Source of the DNA: Verrucomicrobiota bacterium
Lineage (GTDB): Bacteria; Verrucomicrobiota; Verrucomicrobiia; Limisphaerales; JADLHS01
DNA: 64,000 bases
Assembly: GCA_029573725.1 (NCBI GenBank)
Contig: JAKQDQ010000181.1
Span: 1 to 64,000 of the forward strand
Reading direction: 5' to 3'
Shown here: piece by piece, positions 20,563 through 28,849 of the stretch
Numbering within the stretch: the stretch's first letter is position 1
How the letters are laid out: each line of letters starts with the position of its first letter
The notes under the pieces: generated by a model
Told to the model about the DNA's origin: nothing
The model's input: only the letters and a program-made list of their open reading frames with translations
Databases searched by the model: none
Position numbers and translations under genes: made by a program

Positions 20563-21174
20563 ATGGGAAGTGAAGCCCAACTGCTGACGCGTTGCCGTCA
20601 GGGGGAAGCCGCGGCATGGGATGAACTGTTTGATCTGCACTATGCCGCCACCGGACGTTTTGTCTTTCAGCTGGCGTCGGACTTCACCCGCGAAGATGTC
20701 GAGGAAGTCTGCCAGGACACCTTTTTAAGTGTGATTCGAAATCTGGATTCCTTTCGGGAACAAAGCCAGTTTCGCACCTGGTTGTTTCACATCGCCGCCA
20801 ACAAGGCGCGGGACTTTCGCGAAAAGAGACTGGCGGCCAAGCGCGGTGGCGGCCAGGTGCCACTGTCGTTGCAGGCGGAGACCGAGCCGGCTGGACTTGT
20901 GTTGGATCCGTCGGATTCGGCCCCCGCCCCGGACCTCCGGCTGCTCCAACGGGAACAAGCCGGACAGGTGCGCGAAGCCGTGGCGTTGCTGGATGCGCCG
21001 TGCCGGGAGATTATTGAACTGCGTTATTTTGGCGATTTGAGCTATGAAGAATTGAGCCGCCTGTTGCAGTTGAATCCCAAGACCGTCAGTTCGCGTCTGA
21101 GCAAGTGCCTCGACAAATTGGAGTTGATCGTGCAGCGTTGCCTGGCCGGGGAAAATTTGCCGGATCCCGTCTAA
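20563..21174 (+). CDS. ECF-type RNA polymerase sigma factor
   Basis: A 203-residue alternative sigma factor of the sigma-70 ECF group. Region 2 is WDELFDLHYAATGRFVFQL and DVEEVCQDTFLSVIRNL with FRTWLFHIAANKARD. Region 4 is LLDAPCREIIELRYFGDLSYEELSRLLQLNPKTVSSRLSK. The linker is long and Pro/Ala-rich. ATG at 20563 gives the usual N-terminus; the ORF is open further upstream without homology. It is followed after 14 nt by a gene with one TM helix, the usual anti-sigma arrangement. Confidence 0.92.
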   Translation: MGSEAQLLTRCRQGEAAAWDELFDLHYAATGRFVFQLASDFTREDVEEVCQDTFLSVIRNLDSFREQSQFRTWLFHIAANKARDFREKRLAAKRGGGQVPLSLQAETEPAGLVLDPSDSAPAPDLRLLQREQAGQVREAVALLDAPCREIIELRYFGDLSYEELSRLLQLNPKTVSSRLSKCLDKLELIVQRCLAGENLPDPV

Positions 21175-21188
21175 ACCAGCGTGTGGTA

Positions 21189-22523
21189 ATGAACGACGAA
21201 CGTCCCATTGAAGAATTGCTCCGTCGCGCCGCTCAAGAGCGCCGGGCTGCTGCGGGCGAGGCGCTCGAATTATCCCCGCTCCACCGCCGCCTGTTGCAAG
21301 CTGAAGTGGCGCGCCGGTTTCCGGCGACCGCGGCGCCAAGGCCGGCGGACCATCCTCCCTTCTGGCGGCTCCCGATCTGGCGCTGGGGTTATGTGCTGGC
21401 CGCGTTTGCGGGAATCGCCATCACCGGGGTCTGGCTGTTCTTTCAATCCGGGAAAACCACCTTGCAACCGGCGTATGAGCTGGCAAAACGCCTTCCGGGC
21501 GAAGCCTCACGGCCGGTCTTGACCACTCCGCCGCCGCCCTCCACCTCTTCGCCGTGGCCGCCGGCGGCAAGCCCCGTGTCGGATGAGGAAACAAAAACCG
21601 CCGCCCCGGCAGTGACGGTTCCCGTCGCGCGCAGGATTCCGGTGGCTCCGGAACCCCATCCGACCACCAGCCGGCAGACACGCGCTGCCGCCAGGAGCCA
21701 GGGGACGTCAGTGCCCACCGGAACGATCGCTGTTTCCCGGACGGATGAGGCGTTGTCCGCTCCGCGGTCTGCAGCGCCGCCGCCTGCCGCGCTGACAAAC
21801 GAGGCCTCGATCCCTGTCCTGCCGTCATCCCGCGTTGACGCCGCGCCCCGGATCCGGCTCGCCGATGCGGGTCCGCGTGAACCTGCCGATGCGGGGACCA
21901 GTTTAACCGTACCGGCGCCACCGGCAGCGCCGAGACCTGCGCGGGCCGATGCGGCGGTTCCGGCCGAAGTGCGCGCGCAATCCTTCGTGCGGTTCGTCAC
22001 CGCGCAGCAGGAAAAGGTGCGGGACGAACGGTTGCCGCAATTGGCCGTGCCGCACGTGCTGCAAAGCTTCAAAGTGGAGCAGCGCGGATTGAATTTGCGG
22101 GTGGTGGACAGCGACGGCTCGGTTTATCGCGGGATGTTTGACGAGGCGAATACGATCTATGGCCAGATTTCCGCACGGCGCACGCATGATCTGGGCGTCG
22201 CCCAACGCAACCGGTTTCGCCTGCCCTCGCCGCAGGCGCGGGCAGACACCACCCGCGCCCGGAGACCGATTTATTTTTACCAGGTCAGCGGCACGAACCA
22301 GACGCGCAACGCCGGTCTGACCTTCAGCTGGAACTTCATCTCCACCAATGCCACCACGCTGAGTGCGGCACCCGATTACCGGCCGGCGATCCAGGATCCG
22401 GATTTCAGCAAGCGTGGCTCTGATTTCTCCGAGGCCCTGCATCGCTCGTATCTCCGGGGCCAGGTGCAGTGGAGTGATGGTCGCGTGATTGAAATCAACG
22501 CCGCGCCAGTCTTTTCTCCGTGA
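21189..22523 (+). CDS. Putative anti-sigma factor / membrane protein with Pro-rich periplasmic part
   Basis: A 444-residue protein, likely partner of the preceding ECF sigma factor. About 60 N-terminal residues (MNDERPIEELLRRAAQERR onward) form a cytoplasmic helical segment. One TM helix follows (YVLAAFAGIAITGVWLFF, about residues 69-86). A roughly 170-residue Pro/Ala/Thr-rich low-complexity stretch then leads to a folded C-terminal region from about residue 258. No zinc-binding HxxxCxxC anti-sigma motif is present, so the anti-sigma role rests on gene order and topology only. The Pro-rich part may span peptidoglycan. Confidence 0.6.
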   Translation: MNDERPIEELLRRAAQERRAAAGEALELSPLHRRLLQAEVARRFPATAAPRPADHPPFWRLPIWRWGYVLAAFAGIAITGVWLFFQSGKTTLQPAYELAKRLPGEASRPVLTTPPPPSTSSPWPPAASPVSDEETKTAAPAVTVPVARRIPVAPEPHPTTSRQTRAAARSQGTSVPTGTIAVSRTDEALSAPRSAAPPPAALTNEASIPVLPSSRVDAAPRIRLADAGPREPADAGTSLTVPAPPAAPRPARADAAVPAEVRAQSFVRFVTAQQEKVRDERLPQLAVPHVLQSFKVEQRGLNLRVVDSDGSVYRGMFDEANTIYGQISARRTHDLGVAQRNRFRLPSPQARADTTRARRPIYFYQVSGTNQTRNAGLTFSWNFISTNATTLSAAPDYRPAIQDPDFSKRGSDFSEALHRSYLRGQVQWSDGRVIEINAAPVFSP

Positions 22524-22595
22524 GTCCGTCCGCCCGGACCAGCGGCCGGCGATTTAACGGTTTAACGCGATTGCCCCCGCCGCTATGCTGGGTTC

Positions 22596-23885
22596 ATGAT
22601 TGCGCGGACCAAATCTGAAGCCTTGTTCGCCCGGGCACTGGCTTGCCTGCCGGGCGGCGTCAATTCACCCGTGCGCGCTTTTCGCGCGGTTGGCGGCACA
22701 CCCTTCTTCGTGCAGCAAGCCCGGGGTTGTCGCATCACCGACGTGGACGGCAACGAATACCTTGATTACGTCGGCACATGGGGGCCGGCCATTCTCGGGC
22801 ACGCACACCCCAAAATCATCGCGGCGGTAAAGGCCGCCGCCGGGCAAGGCACCAGTTTCGGAATTCCGAACCCTCACGAAGTCCTCATGGCCGAGCGGAT
22901 TACCCGGCTCGTGCCCAGCGTGCAAAAGGTGCGCCTGACCAACTCCGGCACCGAAGCCTGCATGAGCGCCATCCGCCTGGCGCGTGGGTTCACCAAGCGC
23001 GACAAGATCATCAAGTTTGCCGGATGTTACCACGGGCACGCGGATTCGCTCCTGGTTAAAGCCGGCAGTGGCGCCCTCACCTTTGGCCATCCGGACAGTG
23101 CCGGAGTGCCGGCGGATTTTGCCAAACACACCCTCGTGCTGCCCTACAATGAAATCGAACCGCTCCAGGCCGCGTTTGCCGCGCATCCCCGGGACATCGC
23201 GTGCATCATCGTCGAGCCGGTGGCCGGCAACGCGGGCCTGTTCAATCCGAAACCCGGCTGGCTGGAATTTCTCCGGCAGATCACCGCAACGCACGGGGCG
23301 TTGCTCATTTTTGACGAGGTGATGACCGGTTTCCGCCTCGCTCCGGGCGGCGCGCAGGAGCGTTTTGGCATCACACCGGATCTGTCCACCTTCGGCAAAA
23401 TCATCGGCGGCGGTCTGCCGGTCGGAGCACTGGGCGGGCGGGCGGACGTCATGGATCATCTCGCGCCGTTGGGGCCGGTGTACCAGGCCGGCACGCTCAG
23501 CGGCAATCCGTTGGCCATGGTGGCCGGTCTGGCCAACCTGGACGAGCTGGCGGCCGGGGATTATTACGCGCAACTGGAGGCGCGCGGCGCGCAGTTGGAA
23601 GCGGGGTTGCGTGCGGCAGCCGGGTCCGCCCGGGTTGCGGTGACGTTCAACCGCTGCGGTTCAATGTTTTGCTGCTATTTCACCGACCAGCCGGTTTGGA
23701 ATCTGGACGACGCCCTGCGCGCCGACCGCGAGCGGTTCAAAAAGTTCTTCCACGGCATGCTGGCGGCGGGCGTGTATCTGGCCCCTTCACCATTCGAGGC
23801 GGGTTTCATCTCCACCGCCCATGGCGAGGCAGAGGTGGAAATGACCGTCAAAGCCGCCGCTCGAGTGTTGAAGACCCGGGTCTGA
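22596..23885 (+). CDS. hemL: Glutamate-1-semialdehyde 2,1-aminomutase
   Basis: PLP enzyme that makes 5-aminolevulinate in the C5 tetrapyrrole pathway. It has 429 residues, the normal length. The N-terminus [21 protein letters not shown] is diagnostic of GSAM. The PLP-Asp region is [19 protein letters not shown] and the PLP Lys is Lys268 in [19 protein letters not shown]. It appears to be a single-gene unit; no other hem gene is in the window. Confidence 0.97.
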   Translation: MIARTKSEALFARALACLPGGVNSPVRAFRAVGGTPFFVQQARGCRITDVDGNEYLDYVGTWGPAILGHAHPKIIAAVKAAAGQGTSFGIPNPHEVLMAERITRLVPSVQKVRLTNSGTEACMSAIRLARGFTKRDKIIKFAGCYHGHADSLLVKAGSGALTFGHPDSAGVPADFAKHTLVLPYNEIEPLQAAFAAHPRDIACIIVEPVAGNAGLFNPKPGWLEFLRQITATHGALLIFDEVMTGFRLAPGGAQERFGITPDLSTFGKIIGGGLPVGALGGRADVMDHLAPLGPVYQAGTLSGNPLAMVAGLANLDELAAGDYYAQLEARGAQLEAGLRAAAGSARVAVTFNRCGSMFCCYFTDQPVWNLDDALRADRERFKKFFHGMLAAGVYLAPSPFEAGFISTAHGEAEVEMTVKAAARVLKTRV

Positions 23886-23970
23886 TCCGCCGGGACGGGC
23901 GGCTCATGCCGGCGATCGGAAAATCAGCGCTTGACGTCCCCGGCGGGAATCGGTTAAGAGTTACGGCGAA

Positions 23971-24051
23971 ATGAACGGATTGGTTCGACAAGCAGCAGCG
24001 GCGCTCCTCGTAGTCGTAGGTAACGAGGCCGGTGGTTCTTGTCGAAATTGA
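23971..24051 (+). CDS. Branched-chain-rich leader peptide of ilvB
   Basis: A 26-codon ORF begins at ATG 23971 and ends at TGA 24049-24051. It reads MNGLVRQAAAALLVVVGNEA and six more residues. The run of four Ala, two Leu and three Val, followed by GNEA, closely recalls the enterobacterial ilvB leader, whose peptide has a Val run ending in VVGN. A weak AAGAG Shine-Dalgarno-like motif lies 10 nt upstream. It precedes a terminator and the ilvB gene, so its likely job is to let ribosome stalling on Leu and Val codons sense branched-chain aminoacyl-tRNA supply. Confidence 0.82.
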   Translation: MNGLVRQAAAALLVVVGNEAGGSCRN

Positions 24052-24099
24052 AGCAATTTTAACAAGCACCCACGGCCGGGAACGGCTGTGGGTTTTTTT
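24027..24099 (+). promoter_or_regulatory. ilvB transcription attenuator (antiterminator region)
   Basis: Three RNA elements compete here. (1) Bases 24027-24036 (GGCCGGTGGT, inside the leader ORF) can pair with the 5' terminator arm 24068-24077 (ACCCACGGCC) with two mismatches, a candidate antiterminator. (2) A hairpin 24038-24066 pairs CTTGT with ACAAG and AAATTG with CAATTT. (3) The terminator itself follows. A ribosome stalled at the Leu/Val codons (24004-24018) leaves 24027 onward free; one reaching the stop codon covers it and lets the terminator form. The mechanism is inferred from the classical model. Confidence 0.75.
24068..24099 (+). terminator. Attenuator terminator hairpin before ilvB
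   Basis: An 11-bp stem (ACCCACGGCCG 24068-24078; CGGCTGTGGGT 24083-24093, one G-U) is closed by a GGAA loop and followed by a run of T to 24099. It lies 44 nt before the ilvB start, so read-through is needed for expression. Confidence 0.9.
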
Positions 24100-24142
24100 A
24101 TTGCCCGCGGGTCGTCTCCGGCCAGAACCAAGCACAAAACGT

Positions 24143-26038
24143 ATGAGAAAACGCACCGAAAGCACCGAAACGAAAACATCCCGAAGCCGGGCCGCCAAAC
24201 GCGGCAAGGTGGGCAAAGCCATGCTGGGCCGCGACATTTTTGTCGAAGCACTCGAACGCGAGGGCGTGGAGGTCATCTTCGCCTATCCGGGTGGCGCAAG
24301 CATGGAAATCCATCAGTCCCTGACAAAATCCAAAATTCGCACCATTCTGCCCCGCCACGAGCAAGGCGGCTCGTTTGCGGCGGGTGGTTACGCCCGGGCC
24401 ACGGGCAAGGCCGGGGTGTGCATGACCACCAGCGGTCCCGGCGCCACGAACATGGTCACTTCCATCGCCGATGCGTACATGGATTCCGTGCCGCTGATTG
24501 CCATCACCGGTCAGGTGCCGCGCGCCATGATTGGTCGCGGGGCGTTTCAGGAGACTGACATTATCGGCATGACCCTGCCCGTGGTGAAGCAAAGCTATCT
24601 GGTGAAGGACGCGAGCGAAATTCCGTGGATCATCAAGGAGGCGTTTTACCTGGCGCAATCCGGGCGGCCCGGCCCGGTGGTGATTGATGTGCCCAAGGAT
24701 GTGCAACAGATCCGGGTGCAGCCCGTCTGGCCCACGCTGGAGCAGGTCAAGCAGCGGTTGCGCGGCTATCAGCAGCCCCGGTTGAAGGCCGACGACCTGG
24801 CGTTGAACGAGATCATCGGCTTGATCGAGAAGGCGGAACGGCCGGTGTTGTACTGCGGCGGGGGTATTGTCATGGGCAATGCCACGGCGGAGCTGAAAAA
24901 GTTTGCCGAAGCCACCAACATTCCGGTCACCACGACCCTCGGCGGGCTCGGCGGTTTTCCCGAAACGCACCCGCAGTCCCTGCGCTGGCTGGGGATGCAC
25001 GGTTCGGCGGTGGCCAACTGGGCGGTGAGCGGGGAGTTTGAGAAACGGAAATCCTTCAGTGATCCCATGGTGAAGCTGCACGCGGGGGCGGATCTGCTGC
25101 TCGCGTTCGGTGTGCGCTTTGATGATCGCGTGACCGGCAAGGTGGAGGAGTTCTGCAAGACGGGCACGATCGTTCACATCGACATTGACGCCTCCGAAAT
25201 CAACAAGAATTGCAAGGCGCATCTGCCCATCGTGGGCGAGATCAAGGATGCGTTGACGCGACTGAACCGCCTGCTGGCCAGGCGGCCGCTGGCCAGGAAA
25301 TTCACCGCCTGGTGGCAGCAGATTGAGGCCTGGAAGCAGAAGGCGCCGTTCAGCTATGCGGTGACGCCGGAGATCATGAACAGCGAGCACATGCGCCGCC
25401 ATCTCAAAGGCCAGCCGGAGCAGTGCATTCTGCCGGAGATGGTCGTCGAGGAGTTGTACGACCTGACGAAAGGCGATGCCTTCATCACCACGGGCGTCGG
25501 CCAGCACCAGATGTGGGCGGCCCAGTGGTACAAGTACCAACAACCGCGCCGCTACATCAGCAGCCTGGGCCTGGGCTCCATGGGCTTCGGTTATCCGGCG
25601 GCGCTGGGCGTGAAGGCCGCGTTTCCGGACAAGCACGTCATTGACATTGACGGTGATGGTTCCTTCCTGATGAACAACCAGGAGCTGGCCACGGCCAAGG
25701 TGGAAAAACTCGCCGTGAAAGCCATCGTGTTGAACAATCAATACCTCGGCATGGTGATGCAGTGGGAGGACAAGTTTTACGGCGGCAATCGCGGGCACAC
25801 CTATCTCGGCAACCCCGAAGCGCGCGCCGACATTTATCCGGACTACGTGCAGATGTGCGAATCGTTCGGCGTGAAATGCGAGCGCGTGCTCTACAAGAAG
25901 GACTTGCGCGCGGCCCTTCAGCGCATGTTGGACGCCGCTGAACCCTACGTGCTGGATGTCATCGTGCCGCATACCGAGCACGTGCTGCCCTTCATTCCCG
26001 GCGGCAAAACCGTGGCCGACATGATCTGGAAACCTTGA
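24143..26038 (+). CDS. ilvB: Acetolactate synthase large (catalytic) subunit
   Basis: ThDP/FAD enzyme that condenses pyruvate with pyruvate or 2-oxobutyrate in Val/Leu/Ile synthesis. It has 631 residues. The N-terminal ThDP Pyr domain has VIFAYPGGASMEIH with the catalytic Glu in RHEQGGSFAAGGYARATG. The ThDP diphosphate motif is GDGSFLMNNQEL near residue 508. A basic extension of about 25 residues (MRKRTESTETKTSRSRAAKR) precedes the conserved start. Start 24143 lies downstream of the attenuator; the open frame further upstream runs through the leader. No ilvN small subunit or ilvC follows, which is unusual since AHAS normally needs a regulatory subunit. Confidence 0.95.
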   Translation: MRKRTESTETKTSRSRAAKRGKVGKAMLGRDIFVEALEREGVEVIFAYPGGASMEIHQSLTKSKIRTILPRHEQGGSFAAGGYARATGKAGVCMTTSGPGATNMVTSIADAYMDSVPLIAITGQVPRAMIGRGAFQETDIIGMTLPVVKQSYLVKDASEIPWIIKEAFYLAQSGRPGPVVIDVPKDVQQIRVQPVWPTLEQVKQRLRGYQQPRLKADDLALNEIIGLIEKAERPVLYCGGGIVMGNATAELKKFAEATNIPVTTTLGGLGGFPETHPQSLRWLGMHGSAVANWAVSGEFEKRKSFSDPMVKLHAGADLLLAFGVRFDDRVTGKVEEFCKTGTIVHIDIDASEINKNCKAHLPIVGEIKDALTRLNRLLARRPLARKFTAWWQQIEAWKQKAPFSYAVTPEIMNSEHMRRHLKGQPEQCILPEMVVEELYDLTKGDAFITTGVGQHQMWAAQWYKYQQPRRYISSLGLGSMGFGYPAALGVKAAFPDKHVIDIDGDGSFLMNNQELATAKVEKLAVKAIVLNNQYLGMVMQWEDKFYGGNRGHTYLGNPEARADIYPDYVQMCESFGVKCERVLYKKDLRAALQRMLDAAEPYVLDVIVPHTEHVLPFIPGGKTVADMIWKP

Positions 26039-26061
26039 AGTCCACGCGCGGATGATTGCCG

Positions 26062-26087
26062 GCCGGACGGGGCGGACTCCGTCCGGC
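26062..26087 (+). terminator. Probable terminator after ilvB
   Basis: A perfect 9-bp stem, GCCGGACGG (26062-26070) with CCGTCCGGC (26079-26087) and an 8-nt loop, followed by TGGTTCT. The T-tract is weak. It sits between convergent ilvB and the minus-strand gene below. Confidence 0.5.
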
Positions 26088-26165
26088 TGGTTCTCCGCGG
26101 CGCGGGGGCTGTCAACCCATGAACCCGTGTGGTCGCCGACCCCGCGCCGGCGCCGGCGGCGGGGC

Positions 26166-26957
26166 TTATTGCGGCGCTGGGGCGGCAAACTTCTCGTGCA
26201 GGCGCTCGTGCAACAGCCGTTGATCGTCCTCCGCCAGGGTTTCCAGGTATTCCTGCACCAGCGCGTTGGCGCGGAAGATCCGGGCCCGTTCGACGGCGGC
26301 TTCAAATTCGGTTTCGTCCGACCAGAAGGCCGTGCCGGCGTCAAACATCGCCCATGGTTTGGGGCGCATGTTGCCATCTTTTTTCCGATACTTCACGCCG
26401 TCCACCAATGACGATTTGCCGACAAAACGCCAGGTGCGATCAAAGAAAACCCGCTCCACCTGGAAGGTTTCCCGCCGCTCAACGTAGCGCACCCAAAGCG
26501 TGAAGGACGCCGCGAACCGCCGCCGCCGGTTTTCATGCTCGCGAAAAGTGCCCAGGTCGTTTTCCGGTGGTCGCGAAGCGCGGGTGGCCTTGATGGAGAT
26601 TTCGATGGGGTTGGGGCCGCAATGGATGGCCAGGTCGGCCGGACGATTTTTCTCCAGGCCGCGCCGTGTGGCGCCCGCATCCAGGTGTTCGCGGCGCAGC
26701 TCGGAGATGTGCCGGGGCAGAATGTCCTGCAGCGCGGCGATGCTCAGATCCTCGAACTGCCGCCAGACGGTGGTGTAACTGCCGGTGACGACGTTGGTGC
26801 GCAGGCGGGCGGTCAGTTCAGCGCTCAGGTTGGTGGCCAGCAAATCCAGTCGCGCAATGACGGCGGCGGCGGCGGGCTCGGCGGCCCGCAGTGGACCCGC
26901 GACAAGCATGAGCGTCAGCGCAAGCCACAGCATCGGGCTGGCGCGCGGCGGGCTCAT
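26166..26957 (-). CDS. Secreted protein of unknown function, coupled to rmuC
   Basis: A 263-residue protein I do not recognise. It has a signal peptide (MLWLALTLMLVAGPLRAAEP), then a helical N-terminal part, then a mixed region PADLAIHCGPNPIEISIKATRASRPPENDL that weakly recalls the strand-turn-strand layout of PD-(D/E)xK nucleases; the expected acidic-x-Lys reads S-I-K, so this is only a hint. The C-terminal half is rich in Arg, Phe and Trp. Its ATG overlaps the rmuC stop by 4 nt (ATGA), so it is translated with rmuC. Being both exported and operonic with a recombination-linked gene is odd. Confidence 0.7.
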   Translation of the reverse strand: MSPPRASPMLWLALTLMLVAGPLRAAEPAAAAVIARLDLLATNLSAELTARLRTNVVTGSYTTVWRQFEDLSIAALQDILPRHISELRREHLDAGATRRGLEKNRPADLAIHCGPNPIEISIKATRASRPPENDLGTFREHENRRRRFAASFTLWVRYVERRETFQVERVFFDRTWRFVGKSSLVDGVKYRKKDGNMRPKPWAMFDAGTAFWSDETEFEAAVERARIFRANALVQEYLETLAEDDQRLLHERLHEKFAAPAPQ

Positions 26958-28318
26958 GACAGTTGTTGCGGCCGTGTTTCGAGGAGCGGCACTTCGGTCA
27001 GGGGTTTGCTGGCGGGGGCCCCGCCCAGGCCGGCCAGGCGTTCTCCGGCCGGGCGCACCCGTGCTTGAAAGCTCGCCGCGGCCTTGTTGTAGGCGGAGTT
27101 GGCCTTCTCCAAGCCGTCGCGAATGGAGGCAAAATGGTCCGTGAAAGTGACCACGCGCGCGTAAAATTCCTGCGCGGCGGCGGCGATCTGCTGCGCGTTC
27201 TCGGCTTGTGCGTGCTGCTGCCAGCTCACACTGACCGAACGCAGCAGCGCGATCAACGACGCCGGGGTGGCCAGCAGAATATGTTTGCGCGCCGCCTCCA
27301 CGATCAAATCCCGGTCCCCCTCCAGCGCCGCGCTGAACAGCGACTCCGCCGGCACAAACAGCACCACATAATCCAGTGCGTTCGGAAATTGCCGTGGGTA
27401 ATCGCGGTCGGCCAGCGTTTTGATGGTGGCTTTGAGTTTGGCCGCATGAGCGGCCAGCGCCTCGGCGCGCCGGGTGGCGTCCGCCGTTTCCAAGGCGTGC
27501 AAAAAATCCAGTTCCGGCACCTTGGCGTCCACGATGATCAGCCGGTCTCCGGGCAGGCGCACCAGCATGTCGGGCTTTTTGTCATCCGCTTGCGTTTGTT
27601 CCGTAAAATCACAATGCGCGCTCATGCCCGCGGCTTCGACAACCCGGCGCAACGTCTCTTCCCCCCAGCGCCCGCGCGCTTGATTGGACTTCAGCACGGA
27701 GCGGAACTGGGCCGTTTCCGCGGCGAGGGACTGGCTGGATTGCGTCAGCGATTCGAGTTGTTTTTTCACTTCGCCCAACGAGGCGGCCTGGGCGGTTTCA
27801 CTCTGCTGCAGTCGTTTTTGGTAGGTGTCCAGTTGCTGCCGGAGCGGCTCGACCAGCACCTTGATGGATTCGTGGCGTTTGTCCAGATCCCCCTGGGCGG
27901 CGGCTTGAAACCTGCCGAACGATTGTTCGGCGAGGCGCAAAAATTCCGGTGCGCTTTGCTTTAACGCGTCGGCGCTCAAGGCTTTGAATGCCTCGCGCAA
28001 ATCGGCCAGCGCCCGGGTGTGCGCTTCCTGCGTTCCGGCCAGCATGCGCTCGTGCAGCGTCTTCTGTTCAGCCAGCAGCTTCTCGGCGCCGGCTTGCTGG
28101 GCCGCGGCCGTGGCCAGCGCGGTTTTGGTGTTGACCACTTCGCTGCGCGCCACCGCCAGTTCCGATTCGCGTTGTTGCAGTTGCTGGCGCAGTTCGTTGG
28201 CCAGGGCGACGCCGGCCCCGGGATCCGGGGCCGGCCGGCGCGCCAGCAGGGCGCAGAGACCCCACCCCAGCCCGGCCCCAAGCAGGAACACCATTGCGAG
28301 TTGCACACCGACCGGCAT
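26954..28318 (-). CDS. rmuC: RmuC-family DNA recombination protein
   Basis: A 454-residue membrane-anchored protein of the RmuC family, which limits inversion between short inverted repeats in E. coli. A single N-terminal TM helix (VQLAMVFLLGAGLGWGLCALLA) is followed by a long coiled coil (about residues 40-190). The conserved RmuC core carries RGRWGEETLRRVVEAAGM, DMLVRLPGDRLIIVDAKVPELDFL and YVVLFVPAESLFSAAL. The DAKVP motif resembles a nuclease-fold active site. It lies 18 nt after ridA and overlaps the next gene by 4 nt. Confidence 0.93.
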   Translation of the reverse strand: MPVGVQLAMVFLLGAGLGWGLCALLARRPAPDPGAGVALANELRQQLQQRESELAVARSEVVNTKTALATAAAQQAGAEKLLAEQKTLHERMLAGTQEAHTRALADLREAFKALSADALKQSAPEFLRLAEQSFGRFQAAAQGDLDKRHESIKVLVEPLRQQLDTYQKRLQQSETAQAASLGEVKKQLESLTQSSQSLAAETAQFRSVLKSNQARGRWGEETLRRVVEAAGMSAHCDFTEQTQADDKKPDMLVRLPGDRLIIVDAKVPELDFLHALETADATRRAEALAAHAAKLKATIKTLADRDYPRQFPNALDYVVLFVPAESLFSAALEGDRDLIVEAARKHILLATPASLIALLRSVSVSWQQHAQAENAQQIAAAAQEFYARVVTFTDHFASIRDGLEKANSAYNKAAASFQARVRPAGERLAGLGGAPASKPLTEVPLLETRPQQLS

Positions 28319-28336
28319 GGTCCTGGTCCGCAGGGG

Positions 28337-28720
28337 TTAGAAATGCGCGATCACTTCGATCTCGACCTGCGCGCCCTTGGGCAGAGCGGCGACCTGGACG
28401 GTCGAGCGCGCGGGGAAATCGTGCGTGAAGTACTTCGCGTAAACAGCGTTCATCGCGGCGAAGTCAGCCAGGTTAGTCATGAACACGGTGGACTTCACCA
28501 CGTGGTCCAGGGTCAGGCCCTGATCCGTGAGGATCGCCTTCACGTTTTCCAGAACGCGCTCGGTTTGCACCTGGATGTCCCCGGTGACGAGGCTGCCATC
28601 CGTCGGACGGATCGGAATTTGTCCCGCACAAAACAGCAGGTCGCCGACCCGCACGGCGTGGTTGTAGGGGCCGACGGCGGCGGGGGATTGGGCGGGTTGA
28701 ATGATTTGTTTGGTGGCCAT
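28337..28720 (-). CDS. ridA: RidA-family reactive imine deaminase
   Basis: A 127-residue trimeric enzyme that hydrolyses 2-aminoacrylate and related imines released by PLP enzymes. GPYNHAVRVGDLLFCAGQIP opens the fold, and the conserved catalytic Arg lies in ARSTVQVAALPKGAQVEIEVIA. Start 28720 (MATKQIIQPAQSPAA) matches the family; five codons upstream are also open. It is followed by rmuC. Confidence 0.95.
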   Translation of the reverse strand: MATKQIIQPAQSPAAVGPYNHAVRVGDLLFCAGQIPIRPTDGSLVTGDIQVQTERVLENVKAILTDQGLTLDHVVKSTVFMTNLADFAAMNAVYAKYFTHDFPARSTVQVAALPKGAQVEIEVIAHF

Positions 28721-28849
28721 AATCGCTGCGGGCAATGAAACGGTGGCCGTGCGCTGGAGGCAAGGTTAAACCACGGAAAATCGGGGCCCCGTGCGGATGG
28801 CGCCGGGATGCGGCCGGGGTGAATATTGCGGCTCAACGCATCAAGCCGC

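Noticed and set aside
24098-26377. 759-codon minus-strand frame opposite ilvB
   Set aside because: It mirrors ilvB codons, is rich in His/Arg/Gln, and has no recognisable domain.
26166-26957. Calling the rmuC-linked protein a restriction-type nuclease
   Set aside because: The catalytic acidic-x-Lys is not conserved (S-I-K) and the protein has a signal peptide, so the likeness is too weak for a name.
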